The position numbers and the translations under genes are program-made. This document shows, piece after piece, positions 11,801 through 25,640 of a DNA stretch of 64,000 nt. Each line of letters begins with the position of its first letter. Position 1 is the stretch's first letter. The stretch is taken from the NCBI GenBank assembly GCA_914767715.1, contig OU612066.1:13583001-13647000 (forward strand), read 5' to 3'. The notes beneath the pieces were generated by a model. That model was not told where the DNA came from, did no database searches, and worked only from the letters and a program-made list of their open reading frames with translations. This stretch comes from Membranipora membranacea (lineage: Eukaryota > Bryozoa > Gymnolaemata > Cheilostomatida > Membraniporidae).

Positions 11801-14800
11801 GTTCAAGCTCTTATTGCCCTCATTCAACACGCCGAATATTTGAATCCTCGGATTAACAGGGGGGTCACAACGCTGACTTGAAAATCCAAAAATTATACCA
11901 AGGGACGGTATCATGCTTTTTTTTCGGCCAGACCAAAAAATAGATTTGCTTCTAACTAACCTCATAAGGAGGAGCAACTCCTGCTCATCTCGAATCTGCA
12001 GATCGTTTGGCTCTGCGGCTTTTCGTTCTCCGTCAGCGTCCGTTTTAATTAGGGCCACTTTTGCTATACAAAAACATGCCAAATGCCAGCATCGAAAAAT
12101 TAAATCTCTGTTGAATTCTTATCTAACTCCGACCAGTTCAAGCTCTTATTGCCGTCATTCAACACGCCGAATATTAAAATCCTTGGATTAACAGGGGGGT
12201 CACAACGCTAACTTGAAAATCCAAAAATTATACCAAGGGAGGGTATCATGCTTTTTTTTCGGCCAGATCAAAAAATAGATTTGCTTCTAACTAACCTCAT
12301 AAGGAGGAGCAACTCCTGCTCATCTCGAATCTGCAGACCGTTTGGCTCTGTGGCTTTTCGTTCTCCGTCGGCGTTCGTTTTAATTAGGGCCACTTTTGCT
12401 ATTAAAAAACATGCCAAACGGCAGCATCGAAAAATTAAATCTCTGTTGGATTCTTATCAAACTCCGACCAGTTCAAGCTCTTATTGTCCTCATTCAACAC
12501 GCCGAATATTTGAATCCTCGGATTAACAGGGGGGTCACAACGTTGACTTGAAAATCCAAATATTATACCAAGGGAGGGTATCATGCTTTTTTTCGGACAG
12601 ATCAAAAAATAGATTTGCTTCTAACTAACCTCATAAGGAGGAGCAACTCCTGCTCATCTCGAATCTGCAGACCGTTTGGCTCTGCGGCTTTTCGTTCTCC
12701 GTCGGCGTTCGTTTTAATTAGGGCCACTTTTGCTATAAAAAAACATGCCAAACAGCAGCATCGAAAAATTAAATCTCTGTGGGATTCTTATCAAACTCCG
12801 ACCAGTTCAAGCTCTTATTGCCCTCATTCAACACGGCGAATATTGGAATCCTCGGATTAACAGGGGGGTCACAACGCTGACTTGAAAATCCAAAAATTAT
12901 ACCAATGGAGGGTATCATGCTTTTTTTTCGGCCGGATCAAAAAATAGATTTGCTTTTAACTAACTACAGAAGGAGGAGCAACTCCTGCTCATCTCGAATC
13001 TGCAGACCGTTTGGCTCTGCGGCTTTTCGTTCTACGTCAGCGTCCGTTTTAATTAGGGCCACTTTTGCTATAAAAAAACATGCTAAACGGCAGCATCGAA
13101 AAATTAAATCTCTGTTGGATTCTTGTCAAACTCCGACCAGTTCAAGCTCTTATTGTCCTCATTCAACACGCCGAATATTGGAATCCTCGGATTAACAGGG
13201 GGGTCACAACGCTGACTTGAAAATCCAAATATTATACCAAGGGAGGGTATCATGGTTTTTTTTTCGGACAGATCAAAAAATATCTTTGCTTCTAACTAAC
13301 CTCATAAGGAGGAGCAACTCCTGCTCATCTCGATACTGCAGACCCTTTAGCTCTGCGGCTTTTTGTTCTCCGTCAGCGTCCGTTTTAATTAGGGCCACTT
13401 TTGCTATAGAAAAACATGCCAAACGGCAGCATCGAAAAATTAAATCTCTGTTGGATTTTTATCAAACTCCGATCAGTTCAAGCTCTTATTGTCCTCATTC
13501 AACACGCCGAATATTTGAATCCTCGGGTTAACAGGGGGGTCACAACGCTGACTTGAAAATCCAAATATTATACCAAGGGAGGGTATCATGCTTTTTTTTC
13601 GGCCAGATCAAAAAATAGATTTGCTTCTAACTAACCTCATAAGGAGGAGCAACTCCTGCTCATCTCGAATCTGCAGACCGTTTGGCTCTGCGGCTTTTCG
13701 TTCTCCGTCGGCGTTCGTTTTAATTAGGGCCGCTTTTGCTATAGAAACACATGCCAAACGGCAGCATCGAAAAATTAAATCTCTGTTGGATTCTTATCAA
13801 ACTCCGACCAGTTCAAGCTCTTATTGCCCTCATTCGACACGCCAAATATTGGAATCCTCGGATTAACAGGGGGGTCACAACGCTGACTTGAAAATCCAAA
13901 AATTATACCAAGGGAGGGTATCATGCTTTTTTTTCGGCCAGATCAAAAAATAGATTTGCTTCTAACTAACCTCATAAGGAGGAGCAACTCCTGCTCATCT
14001 CGAATCTGCAGACCGTTTGGCTCTACGGCTTTTCGTTCTCCGTCGGCGTTCGTTTTAAATAGGGCCACTTTTGCTATAGAAAAACATGCCAAACGGCGGC
14101 ATCGAAAAATTAAATCTCTGTTGGATTCTTCTCAAACTCCGACCAGTTCAAGCTCTTATTGCCCTCATTCAACACGCCGAATATTGGAATCCTCGGATTA
14201 ACAGGGGGGTCACAACGCTGACTTGAAAATCAAAAAATTATACCAAGAGTGGTATCATGCTTTTTTTTCGGCCAGATCAAAAAATAGATTTGCTTCTAAG
14301 TAACCTCATAAGGAGGAGCAACTCCTGCTCATCTCGAATCTGCAGACCCTTTAGCTCTGCGGCTTTTCGTTCTCCGTCAGCGTCCGTTTTAATTAGGGCC
14401 ACTTTTGCTATAAAAAAACATGCCAAACGGCAGCATCGAAAAATTAAATCTGTGTTGGATTCTTATCAAACTCCGACCAGTTCAAGCTCTTATTGCCCTC
14501 ATTCAACACGCCGAATATTGGAATCCTCGGATTAACAGGGGGGTCACAACGCTGACTTGAAAATCCAAAAATTATACCAAGGGAGGGTATCATGCTTTTT
14601 TTTCGGTGATCAAAAAATAGATTTGCTTCTAACTAACCTCATAAGGAGGAAGCAACTCCTGCTCATCTCGAATCTGCAGACCGTTTGGCTCTGCGGCTTT
14701 TCGTTCTCCGTCGGCGTTCGTTTTAATTAGGGCCACTTTTGCTATAGAAACACATGCCAAACGGCAGCATCGAAAAATTAAATCTCTGTTGGATTCTTAT

Positions 14801-14925
14801 CAAACTCCGACCAGTTCAAGCTCTTATTGCCCTCATTCAACACGCTGAATATTAAAATCCTTGGATTAACAGGGGGGTCACAACGCTGACTTGAAAATCC
14901 AAAAATTATACCAAGGGAGGGTATC
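8897..14925 (+). repeat. Block B, copy 1 (about 6.0 kb, 18 monomers)
   Basis: The monomers start at 8897, 9232, 9566, 9901, 10235, 10570, 10905, 11241, 11576, 11913, 12248, 12583, 12917, 13252, 13588, 13923, 14257 and 14592. Their order matches 24637-30999 in three steps: shift 15740 for 8897-10570, 16076 for 10905-11241, and 16409-16411 for 11576-13587. Each step means one monomer is present in copy 2 and absent here. Monomers 13588-14257 instead match 20286-20955 in the 21-mer. Distinctive units are 9232 (GCGGGATTTCG), 9901 (shortened CAGCGTCTTTTTAATTAGG) and 14592 (CGGTGATC deletion). Confidence 0.84.
11576..11912 (+). repeat. Hybrid monomer marking a one-monomer deletion
   Basis: The 5' edge (CCAACGGAGGGTGTCATG) is that of the 27652 subtype. 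The rest (ACCGTTTGG, CCGCCAGCG, GTTTGAATTAG, eight-A run) is that of the next subtype, 27987. In copy 2 of block B these are two separate adjacent monomers. The switch lies between about 11576 and 11665. The 337-bp length includes an extra G in GAAAAAGTTAAATC. Confidence 0.78.
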
Positions 14926-17900
14926 ATGCTTTTTTTTCGGCCAGATCAAAAAATAGATTTGCTTCTAACTAACCTCATAAGGAGGAGCAACTCCTGCTCA
15001 TCTCGAATCTGCAGAACGTTTGGCTCTGCGGCTTTTCGTTCTTCGTCAGCGTCCGTTTTAATTAGGGCCACTTTTGCTATAAAAAACATGCCAAACGGCA
15101 GCATCGAAAAATTAAATCTCTGTTGGATTCTTATCAAACTCCGACCAGTTCAAGCTCTTATTGCCCTCATTCAACACGCCGAATATTTGAATCCTCGGAT
15201 TAACAGGGGGTCACAACGCTGACTTGAAAATCCAAATATTATACCAAGGGAGGGTATCATGCTTTTTTTCGGACGGATCAAAAAATAGATTTGCTTCTAA
15301 CTAACCTCATAAGGAGGAAGCAACTCCTGCTCATCTCGAATCTGCAGACCGTTTGGCTCTGCGGCTTTTCGTTCTCCGTCAGCGTCCGCTTTAGTTAGGG
15401 CCACTTTTGCTATAAAAAAACATGCCAAATGGCAGCATCGAAAAATTGAATCTCTGTTGGATTCTTATCAAACTAAGACCAGTTCAAGCTCTTATTGCCC
15501 TCATTCAACACACCGAATATTGGAATCCTCGGATTAACAGGGGGGTCACAACGCTGACTTGAAAATCAAAAAATTATACCAAGGGAGGGTATCATGCTTT
15601 TTTTTCGGCCAGATCAAAAAATAGATTTGCTTCTAATTAACCTCATAAGGAGGAGCAACTCCTGCTCATCTCGAATCTGCAGACCGTTTGGCTCTGCGGC
15701 TTTTCGTTCTCCGCCAGCGTCCGTTTGAATTAGGGCCACTTTTGCTATAAAAAAAACATGCCAAACGGCAGCATCGAAAAATTAAATCTCTGTTGGATTC
15801 TTATCAAACTCCGACCAGTTCAAGCTCTTATTGCCCTCATTCAACAGGCCGAATATTTGAATCCTCGGATTAACAGGGGGGTCACAACGCTGACTTGAAA
15901 ATCCAAAAATTATACCAAGGGAGGGTATCATGCTTTTTTTTCGGCCAGACCAAAAAATAGATTTGCTTCTAACTAACCTCATAAGGAGGAGCAACTCCTG
16001 CTCATCTCGAATCTGCAGATCGTTTGGCTCTGCGGCTTTTCGTTCTCCGTCAGCGTCCGTTTTAATTAGGGCCACTTTTGCTATACAAAAACATGCCAAA
16101 CGCCAGCATCGAAAAATTAAATCTCTGTTGGATTCTTATCTAACTCCGACCAGTTCAAGCTCTTATTGCCGTCATTCAACACGCCGAATATTAAAATCCT
16201 TGGATTAACAGGGGGGTCACAACGCTAACTTGAAAATCCAAAAATTATACCAAGGGAGGGTATCATGCTTTTTTTTCGGCCAGATCAAAAAATAGATTTG
16301 CTTCTAACTTACCTCATAAGGAGGAGCAACTCCTGCTCATCTCGAATCTGCAGACCGTTTGGCTCTGTGGCTTTTCGTTCTCCGTCGGCAGTCGTTTTAA
16401 TTAGGGCCACTTTGGCTATTAAAAAACATGCAAAAAGGCAGCATCGAAAAATTAAATCTCTGTTGGATTCTTATCAAACTCCGACCAGTTCAAGCTCTTA
16501 TTGCCCTCATTCAACACGGCGAATATTGGAATCTTCGGATTAACAGGGGGGTCACAACGCTGACTTGAAAATCCAAAAATTATATCAAGGGAGGGTATCA
16601 TGCTTTTTTTTCGTCCAGATCAAAAAATATCTTTGCTTCTAACTAACCTCATAAGGAGGAGCAACTCCTGCTCATCTCCAATCTGCAGACCGTTTGCCTC
16701 TGCGGCTTTTTGTTCTCCGTCAGCGTCCGTTTTAATTAGGGCCACTTTTGCTATAAAAAAACATGCAAAACGGCAGCATCGAAAAATTAAATCTCTGTTG
16801 GATTCTTATCAAACTCCGACCAGTTCAAGCTCTTATTGCCCTCATTCAACACGCCGAATATTGGAATCCTCGGATTAACAGGGGGGTCACAACGCTGACT
16901 TGAAAATCCAAAAATTATACCAATGGAGGGTATCATGCTTTTTTTTCGGCCGGATCAAAAAATAGATTTGCTTTTAACTAACCTCAGAAGGAGGAGCAAC
17001 TCCTGCTCATCTCGAATATGCAGACCGTTTGGCTCTGCGGCTTTTCGTTCTCCGTCAGCGTCCGTTTTAATTAGGGCCACTTTTGCTATAAAAAAACATG
17101 CTAAACGGCAGCATCGAAAAATTAAATCTCTGTTGGATTCTTATCAAAGTCTGACCAGTTCAAGCTCTTATTGCCCTCATCCGACACGTCGAATATTGGA
17201 ATCCTCGGATTAACAGGGGGGTCACAACGCTGACTTGAAAATACAAAAATGATACCAAGGGAGAGTATCATGCTTTTTTTTCGGCCAGATCAAAAAATAG
17301 ATTTGCTTCTAACTAACCTCATAAGGAGGAGCAACTCCTGCTCATCTCGAATCTGCAGACCGTTTGGCTCTGCGGCTTTTCGTTCTCCGTCAGCGTCTTT
17401 TTAATTAGGGCCACTTTTGCTATAAAAAAACATGCCAAACGGTAGCATCGAAAAATTAAATCTCTGTTGGATTCTTATCAAACTCCGACCAGTTCAAGCT
17501 CTTATTGCCCTCATTCAACACGCCGAATTTTGGAATCCTCGGGTTAACAGGGGGGTCACAACGCTGACTTGAAAATCCAAAAATTATACCAAGGGAGGGT
17601 ATCATGCTTTTTTTTTGGCCAGATCAAAAAATAGATTTGCTTCTAACTAACCTTATAAGGAGGAGCAACTCCTGCTCATCTCGAATCTGCAGACCGTTTG
17701 GCTCTGCGGCTTTTCGTTCTCCGTCAGCGTCCGTTTTAATTAGGGCCACTTTTGCTATAAAAAAACATGCCAAACGGCAGCATCGAAAAATTAAATCTCT
17801 GTTGGATTCTTATCAAACTCCGACCAGTTCAAGCTCTTACTGCCCTCATTCAACACGCCGAATATTTGAATCCTCGGATTAACAGGGGGGTCACAACGCT

Positions 17901-20900
17901 GACTTGAAAATCCAAAAATTATACCAAGGGAGGGTATCATGCTTTTTTTTCGGCCAGATCAAAAAATAGATTTGCTTCTAACTAACCTCATAAGGAGGAG
18001 CAACTCCTGCTCATCTCGAATCTGCAGACCGTTTGGCTCTGCGGCTTTTCGTTCTCCGTCAGCGTCCGTTTTAATTAGGGCCACTTTTGCTATAAAAAAA
18101 CATGCCAAACAGCAGCATCGAAAAATTAAATCTCTGTTGGATTCTTATCAAACTCTGACCAGTTCAAGCTCTTATTGCCCTCATTCAACACGCCGAATAT
18201 TGGAATCCTCGGATTAACAGGGGGGTCACAACGCTGACTTGAAAATCCAAAAATTATACCAAGGGAGGGTGTCATGCTTTTTTTTCGGCCAGATCAAAAA
18301 ATAGATTTGCTTCTAACTAACCTCATAAGGAGGAGCAACTCCTGCTCATCTCGAAACTGCAGACTGTTTGGCTCTGCGGCTTTTCGTTCTCCGTCAGCGT
18401 CCGTTTTAATTAGGGCAACTTTTGCTATAAAAAAAACATGCCAAACGGCAGCATCGAAAAATTAAATCTCTGTTGGATTCTTATCAAACTCCGACCAGTT
18501 CAAGCTCTTATTGCCCTCATTCAACACGCCGAATATTGGAATCCTTGGATTAACAGGGGGGTCACAACGCTGACTTGAAAATCCAAAAATTATACCAAGG
18601 GAGGGTATCATGCTTTTTTTTTGGCCAGATCAAAAAAATAGATTTGCTTCTAACTAACCTCATAAGGAGGAGCAACTCCTGCTCATCTCGAATCTGCAGA
18701 CCGTTTGGCTCTGCGGCTTTTCGTTCTCCGTCGGCGTTCGTTTTAATTAGGGCCACTTTTGCTATAGAAAAACATGCCAAACGGCAGCATCAAAAAATTA
18801 AATCTCTGTTGGATTCTTATCAAACTCCGACCAGTTCAAGCTCTTATTGCCCTCATTCAACACGGCGAATATTGGAATCCTCGGATTAACAGGGGGGTCA
18901 CAACGCTGACTTGAAAATCCAAAAATTATACCAAGGGAGGGTATCATGCTTTTTTTTCGGCCAGATCAAAAAATATCTTTGCTTCTCACCAACCTCATAA
19001 GGAGGAGCAACTCCTGCTCATCTCGAATCTGCAGAACGTTTGGCTCCGTGGCTTTTCGTTCTCCGTCAGCGTCCGTTTTAATTAGGGCCACTTTTGCTAT
19101 AAAAAAACATGCCAAACAGCAGCATCGAAAAATTAAATCTCTGTTGGATTCTTATCAAACTCCGACCAGTTCAAGCTCTTATTGCCCTCATTCAACACGC
19201 CGAATATTGGAATCCTCGGATTAACAGGGGGGTCACAACGCTGACTTGAAAATCTAAAAATTATACCAAGGGAGGGTGTCATGCTTTTTTTTCGGCCAGA
19301 TCAAAAAATAGATTTGCTTCTAACTAACCTCATAAGGAGGAGCAACTCCTGCTCATCTCGAATCTGCAGACTGTTTGGCTCTGCGGCTTTTCGTTCCCCG
19401 TCAGCGTCCGCTTTAATTAGGGCCACTTTTGCTATAAAAAAACATGCCAAATGGCAGCATCGAAAAATTGAATCTCTGTTGGATTCTTATCAAACTAAGA
19501 CCAGTTCAAGCTCTTATTGCCCTCATTCAACACGCCGAATATTGCAATCCTCGGATTAACAGGGGGGTCACAACGCTGACTTGAAAATCCAAAAATTATA
19601 CCAATGGAGGGTATCATGCTTTTTTTTCGGCCGGATCAAAAAATAGATTTGCTTTTCACTAACTACAGAAGGAGGAGCAACTCCTGCTCATCTCGAATCT
19701 GCAGACCGTTTGGCTCTGCGGCTTTTCGTTCTACGTCAGCGTCCGTTTTAATTAGGGCCACTTTTGCTATAAAAAAACATGCTAAACGGCAGCATCGAAA
19801 AATTAAATCTCTGTTGGATTCTTATCAAACTCCGACCAGTTCAAGCTCTTATTGTCCTCATTCAACACGCCGATTATTGGAATCCTCGGATTAACAGGGG
19901 GGTCACAACGCTGACTTGAAAATCCAAATATTATACCAAGGGAGGGTATCATGGTTTTTTTTCGGACAGATCAAAAAATATCTTTGCTTCTAACTAACCT
20001 CATAAGGAGGAGCAACTCCTGCTCATCTCGATACTGCAGACCCTTTAGCTCTGCGGCTTTTTGTTCTCCGTCAGCGTCCGTTTTAATTAGGGCCACTTTT
20101 GCTATAGAAAAACATGCCAAACGGCAGCATCGAAAAATTAAATCTCTGTTGGATTTTTATCAAACTCCGATCAGTTCAAGCTCTTATTGTCCTCATTCAA
20201 CACGCCGAATATTTGAATCCTCGGGTTAACAGGGGGGTCACAACGCTGACTTGAAAATCCAAATATTATACCAAGGGAGGGTATCATGCTTTTTTTTCGG
20301 CCAGATCAAAAAATAGATTTGCTTCTAACTAACCTCATAAGGAGGAGCAACTCCTGCTCATCTCGAATCTGCAGACCGTTTGGCTCTGCGGCTTTTCGTT
20401 CTCCGTCGGCGTTCGTTTTAATTAGGGCCGCTTTTGCTATAGAAACACATGCCAAACGGCAGCATCGAAAAATTAAATCTCTGTTGGATTCTTATCAAAC
20501 TCCGACCAGTTCAAGCTCTTATTGCCCTCATTCGACACGCCAAATATTGGAATCCTCGGATTAACAGGGGGGTCACAACGCTGACTTGAAAATCCAAAAA
20601 TTATACCAAGGGAGGGTATCATGCTTTTTTTTCGGCCAGATCAAAAAATAGATTTGCTTCTAACTAACCTCATAAGGAGGAGCAACTCCTGCTCATCTCG
20701 AATCTGCAGACCGTTTGGCTCTACGGCTTTTCGTTCTCCGTCGGCGTTCGTTTTAATTAGGGCCACTTTTGCTATAGAAAAACATGCCAAACGGCGGCAT
20801 CGAAAAATTAAATCTCTGTTGGATTCTTATCAAACTCCGACCAGTTCAAGCTCTTATTGCCCTCATTCAACACGGCGAATATTGGAATCCTCGGATTAAC

Positions 20901-21958
20901 AGGGGGGTCACAACGCTGACTTGAAAATCAAAAAATTATACCAAGAGTGGTATCATGCTTTTTTTTCGGCCAGATCAAAAAATAGATTTGCTTCTAACTA
21001 ACCTCATAAGGAGGAGCAACTCCTGCTCATCTCGAATCTGCAGACCCTTTAGCTCTGCGGCTTTTCGTTCTCCGTCAGCGTCCGTTTTAATTAGGCCCAC
21101 TTTTGCTATAAAAAAACATGCCAAACGGCAGCATCGAAAAATTAAATCTGTGTTGGATTCTTATCAAACTCCGACCAGTTCAAGCTCTTATTGCCCTCAT
21201 TCAACACGCCGAATATTGGAATCCTCGGATTAACAGGGGGGTCACAACGCTGACTTGAAAATCCAAAAATTATACCAAGGGAGGGTATCATGCTTTTTTT
21301 TCGGTCAGATCAAAAAATAGATTTGCTTCTAACTAACCTCATAAGGAGGAGCAACTCCTGCTCATCTCGAATCTGCAGACCGTTTGGCTCTGCGGCTTTT
21401 CGTTCTCCGTCGGCGTTCGTTTTAATTAGGGCCACTTTTGCTATAGAAACACATGCCAAACGGCAGCATCGAAAAATTAAATCTCTGTTGGATTCTTATC
21501 AAACTCCGACCAGTTCAAGCTCTTATTGCCCTCAATCAACACGGCGAATATTGGAATCCTCAGATTAACAGGGGGGTCACAACGCTGACTTGAAAATCAA
21601 AAAATTATACCAAGAGTTGTATCATGCTTTTTTTTCGGCCAGATCAAAAAATAGATTTGCTTCTAACTAACCTCATAAGGAGGAGCAACTCCTGCTCATC
21701 TCGAATCTGCAGACTGTTTGGCTCTGCGGCTTTTCGTTCTCCGTCAGCGTCCGTTTTAATTAGGGCCACTTTTGCTATACAAAAACATGCCAAACGGCAG
21801 CATCGAACAATTAAATCTCTGTTGGATTCTTATCAAACTCCGACCAGTTCAAGCTCTTATTGCCCTCATTCAACACGCTGAATATTAAAATCCTTGGATT
21901 AACAGGGGGGTCACAACGCTGACTTGAAAATCCAAAAATTATACCAAGGGAGGGTATC
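14926..21958 (+). repeat. 21-monomer higher-order repeat, copy 1 (7.03 kb)
   Basis: The 21 monomers start at 14926, 15259, 15594, 15930, 16265, 16600, 16935, 17270, 17604, 17939, 18274, 18610, 18946, 19281, 19616, 19951, 20286, 20621, 20955, 21290 and 21624. The next monomer, 21959, is the 14926 type again. The whole block recurs at 31000-38031 with a constant shift of 16073-16074 bp and only a handful of differences visible by eye, for example CTTCGG at about 16534, CTTCTCACC at about 18985 and CGATTATTGG at about 19872. Strong markers are CTCCAATCTGCAG (16600), CTCGAAACTGCAG (18274), ATCATGG in place of ATCATGC (19951) and ACGGCGGCATC (20621). Confidence 0.91.
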
Positions 21959-23965
21959 ATGCTTTTTTTTCGGCCAGATCAAAAAATAGATTTGCTTCTA
22001 ACTAACCTCATAAGGAGGAGCAACTCCTGCTCATCTCGAATCTGCAGACCGTTTGGCTCTGCGGCTTTTCGTTCTTCGTCAGCGTCCGTTTTAATTAGGG
22101 CCACTTTTGCTATAAAAAACATGCCAAACGGCAGCATCGAAAAATTAAATCTCTGTTGGATTCTTATCAAACTCCGACCAGTTCAAGCTCTTATTGCCCT
22201 CATTCAACACGCCGAATATTTGAATCCTCGGATTAACAGGGGGTCACAACGCTGACTTGAAAATCCAAATATTATACCAAGGGAGGGTATCATGCTTTTT
22301 TTCGGACGGATCAAAAAATAGATTTGCTTCTAACTAACCTCATAAGGAGGAGCAACTCCTGCTCATCTCGAATCTGCAGACCGTTTGGCTCTGCGGCTTT
22401 TCGTTCTCCGTCAGCGTCCGCTTTAGTTAGGGCCACTTTTGCTATAAAAAAACATGCCAAATGGCAGCATCGAAAAATTGAATCTCTGTTGGATTCTTAT
22501 CAAACTAAGACCAGTTCAAGCTCTTATTGCCCTCATTCAACACACCGAATATTGGAATCCTCGGATTAACAGGGGGGTCACAACGCTGACTTGAAAATCA
22601 AAAAATTATACCAAGGGAGGGTATCATGCTTTTTTTTCGGCCAGATCAAAAAATAGATTTGCTTCTAATTAACCTCATAAGGAGGAGCAACTCCTGCTCA
22701 TCTCGAATCTGCAGACCGTTTGGCTCTGCGGCTTTTCGTTCTCCGCCAGCGTCCGTTTGAATTAGGGCCACTTTTGCTATAAAAAAAACATGCCAAACGG
22801 CAGCATCGAAAAATTAAATCTCTGTTGGATTCTTATCAAACTCCGACCAGTTCAAGCTCTTATTGCCCTCATTCAACACGCCGAATATTTGAATCCTCGG
22901 ATTAACAGGGGGGTCACAACGCTGACTTGAAAATCCAAAAATTATACCAAGGGAGGGTATCATGCTTTTCTTTCGGCCAGATCAAAAAATAGATTTGCTT
23001 CTAACTAACCTCATAAGGAGGAGCAACTCCTGCTCATCTCGAATCTGCAGACTGTTTGGCTCTGCGGCTTTTCGTTCTCCGTCAGCGTCCGTTTTAATTA
23101 GGGCCACTTTTGCTATACAAAAACATGCCAAACGGCAGCATCGAAAAATTAAATCTCTGTTGGATTCTTATCAAACTCCGACCAGTTCAAGCTCTTATTG
23201 CCCTCATTCAACACGCTGAATATTAAAATCCTTGGATTAACAGGGGGGTCACAACGCTGACTTGAAAATCCAAAAATTATACCAAGGGAGGGTATCATGC
23301 TTTTTTTTCGGCCAGATCAAAAAATAGATTTGCTTCTAACTAACCTCATAAGGAGGAGCAACTCCTGCTCATCTCGAATCTGCAGACCGTTTGGCTCTGC
23401 GGGATTTCGTTCTTCGTCAGCGTCCGTTTTAATTAGGGCCACTTTTGCTATAAAAAACATGCCAAACGGCAGCATCGAAAAATTAAATCTCTGTTGGATT
23501 CTTATCAAACTCCGACCAGTTCAAGCTCTTATTGCCCTCATTCAACACGCCGAATATTAAAATCCTTGGATTAACAGGGGGGTCACAACGCTGACTTGAA
23601 AATCCAAAAATTATACCAAGGGAGGGTATCATGCTTTTTTTTCGGCCAGATCAAAAAATAGATTTGCTTCTAACTAACCTCATAAGGAGGAGCAACTCCT
23701 GCTCATCTCGAATCTGCAGACCGTTTGGCTCTGCGGCTTTTCGTTCTCCGTCGGCGTTCGTTTTAATTAGGGCCACTTTTGCTATAAAAAAACATGCCAA
23801 ACGGCAGCATCGAAAAACTAAATCTCTGTTGGATTCTTATCAAAGTCTGACCAGTTCAAGCTCTTATTGCCCTCATCCGACACGTCGAATATTGGAATCC
23901 TCGGATTAACAGGGGGGTCACAACGCTGACTTGAAAATACAAAAATGATACCAAGGGAGAGTATC
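21959..23965 (+). repeat. Junction zone: 21-mer restart and 5-monomer duplication copy 1
   Basis: The monomers start at 21959, 22292, 22626, 22962, 23297 and 23631. The first three restart the 21-mer (14926, 15259 and 15594 types). From 22962 the order switches to block B (8897, 9232 and 9566 types, shift 14065). The five monomers 22292-23965 are then repeated immediately downstream at a shift of 1674-1675 bp. Confidence 0.83.
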
Positions 23966-24300
23966 ATGCTTTTTTTTCGGCCAGATCAAAAAATAGATTT
24001 GCTTCTAACTAACCTCATAAGGAGGAGCAACTCCTGCTCATCTCGAATCTGCAGACCGTTTGGCTCTGCGGCTTTTCGTTCTCCGTCAGCGTCCGCTTTA
24101 GTTAGGGCCACTTTTGCTATAAAAAAACATGCCAAATGGCAGCATCGAAAAATTGAATCTCTGTTGGATTCTTATCAAACTAAGACCAGTTCAAGCTCTT
24201 ATTGCCCTCATTCAACACACCGAATATTGGAATCCTCGGATTAACAGGGGGGTCACAACGCTGACTTGAAAATCAAAAAATTATACCAAGGGAGGGTATC
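23966..24300 (+). repeat. Hybrid monomer at the 5-mer duplication junction
   Basis: The approach and first 20-odd bases (AATGATACCAAGGGAGAGTA upstream, then T8 and CGGCCAGATC) are of the 17270/25641 subtype. The 3' part (CGCTTTAGTTAG, AATGGCAG, AAACTAAGACC, CACACCG) is of the 22292 subtype, whose own start would read T7 CGGACGG. The switch lies between about 23987 and 24105. Confidence 0.84.
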
Positions 24301-25640
24301 ATGCTTTTTTTTCGGCCAGATCAAAAAATAGATTTACTTCTAATTAACCTCATAAGGAGGAGCAACTCCTGCTCATCTCGAATCTGCAGACCGTTTGGCT
24401 CTGCGGCTTTTCGTTCTCCGCCAGCGTCCGTTTGAATTAGGGCCACTTTTGCTATAAAAAAAACATGCCAAACGGCAGCATCGAAAAATTAAATCTCTGT
24501 TGGATTCTTATCAAACTCCGACCAGTTCAAGCTCTTATTGCCCTCATTCAACACGCCGAATATTTGAATCCTCGGATTAACAGGGGGGTCACAACGCTGA
24601 CTTGAAAATCCAAAAATTATACCAAGGGAGGGTATCATGCTTTTCTTTCGGCCAGATCAAAAAATAGATTTGCTTCTAACTAACCTCATAAGGAGGAGCA
24701 ACTCCTGCTCATCTCGAATCTGCAGACTGTTTGGCTCTGCGGCTTTTCGTTCTCCGTCAGCGTCCGTTTTAATTAGGGCCACTTTTGCTATACAAAAACA
24801 TGCCAAACGGCAGCATCGAAAAATTAAATCTCTGTTGGATTCTTATCAAACTCCGACCAGTTCAAGCTCTTATTGCCCTCATTCAACACGCTGAATATTA
24901 AAATCCTTGGATTAACAGGGGGGTCACAACGCTGACTTGAAAATCCAAAAATTATACCAAGGGAGGGTATCATGCTTTTTTTTCGGCCAGATCAAAAAAT
25001 AGATTTGCTTCTAACTAACCTCATAAGGAGGAGCAACTCCTGCTCATCTCGAATCTGCAGACCGTTTGGCTCTGCGGGATTTCGTTCTTCGTCAGCGTCC
25101 GTTTTAATTAGGGCCACTTTTGCTATAAAAAACATGCCAAACGGCAGCATCGAAAAATTAAATCTCTGTTGGATTCTTATCAAACTCCGACCAGTTCAAG
25201 CTCTTATTGCCCTCATTCAACACGCCGAATATTAAAATCCTTGGATTAACAGGGGGGTCACAACGCTGACTTGAAAATCCAAAAATTATACCAAGGGAGG
25301 GTATCATGCTTTTTTTTCGGCCAGATCAAAAAATAGATTTGCTTCTAACTAACCTCATAAGGAGGAGCAACTCCTGCTCATCTCGAATCTGCAGACCGTT
25401 TGGCTCTGCGGCTTTTCGTTCTCCGTCGGCGTTCGTTTTAATTAGGGCCACTTTTGCTATAAAAAAACATGCCAAACGGCAGCATCGAAAAACTAAATCT
25501 CTGTTGGATTCTTATCAAAGTCTGACCAGTTCAAGCTCTTATTGCCCTCATCCGACACGTCGAATATTGGAATCCTCGGATTAACAGGGGGGTCACAACG
25601 CTGACTTGAAAATACAAAAATGATACCAAGGGAGAGTATC
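23966..25640 (+). repeat. 5-monomer tandem duplication, copy 2 (1.675 kb)
   Basis: The monomers start at 23966, 24301, 24637, 24972 and 25306, matching 22292, 22626, 22962, 23297 and 23631. After this copy the array continues with the 9901/17270 subtype at 25641, whereas copy 1 is followed by the hybrid at 23966. That is the signature of a tandem duplication created by one unequal crossover. Confidence 0.84.
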
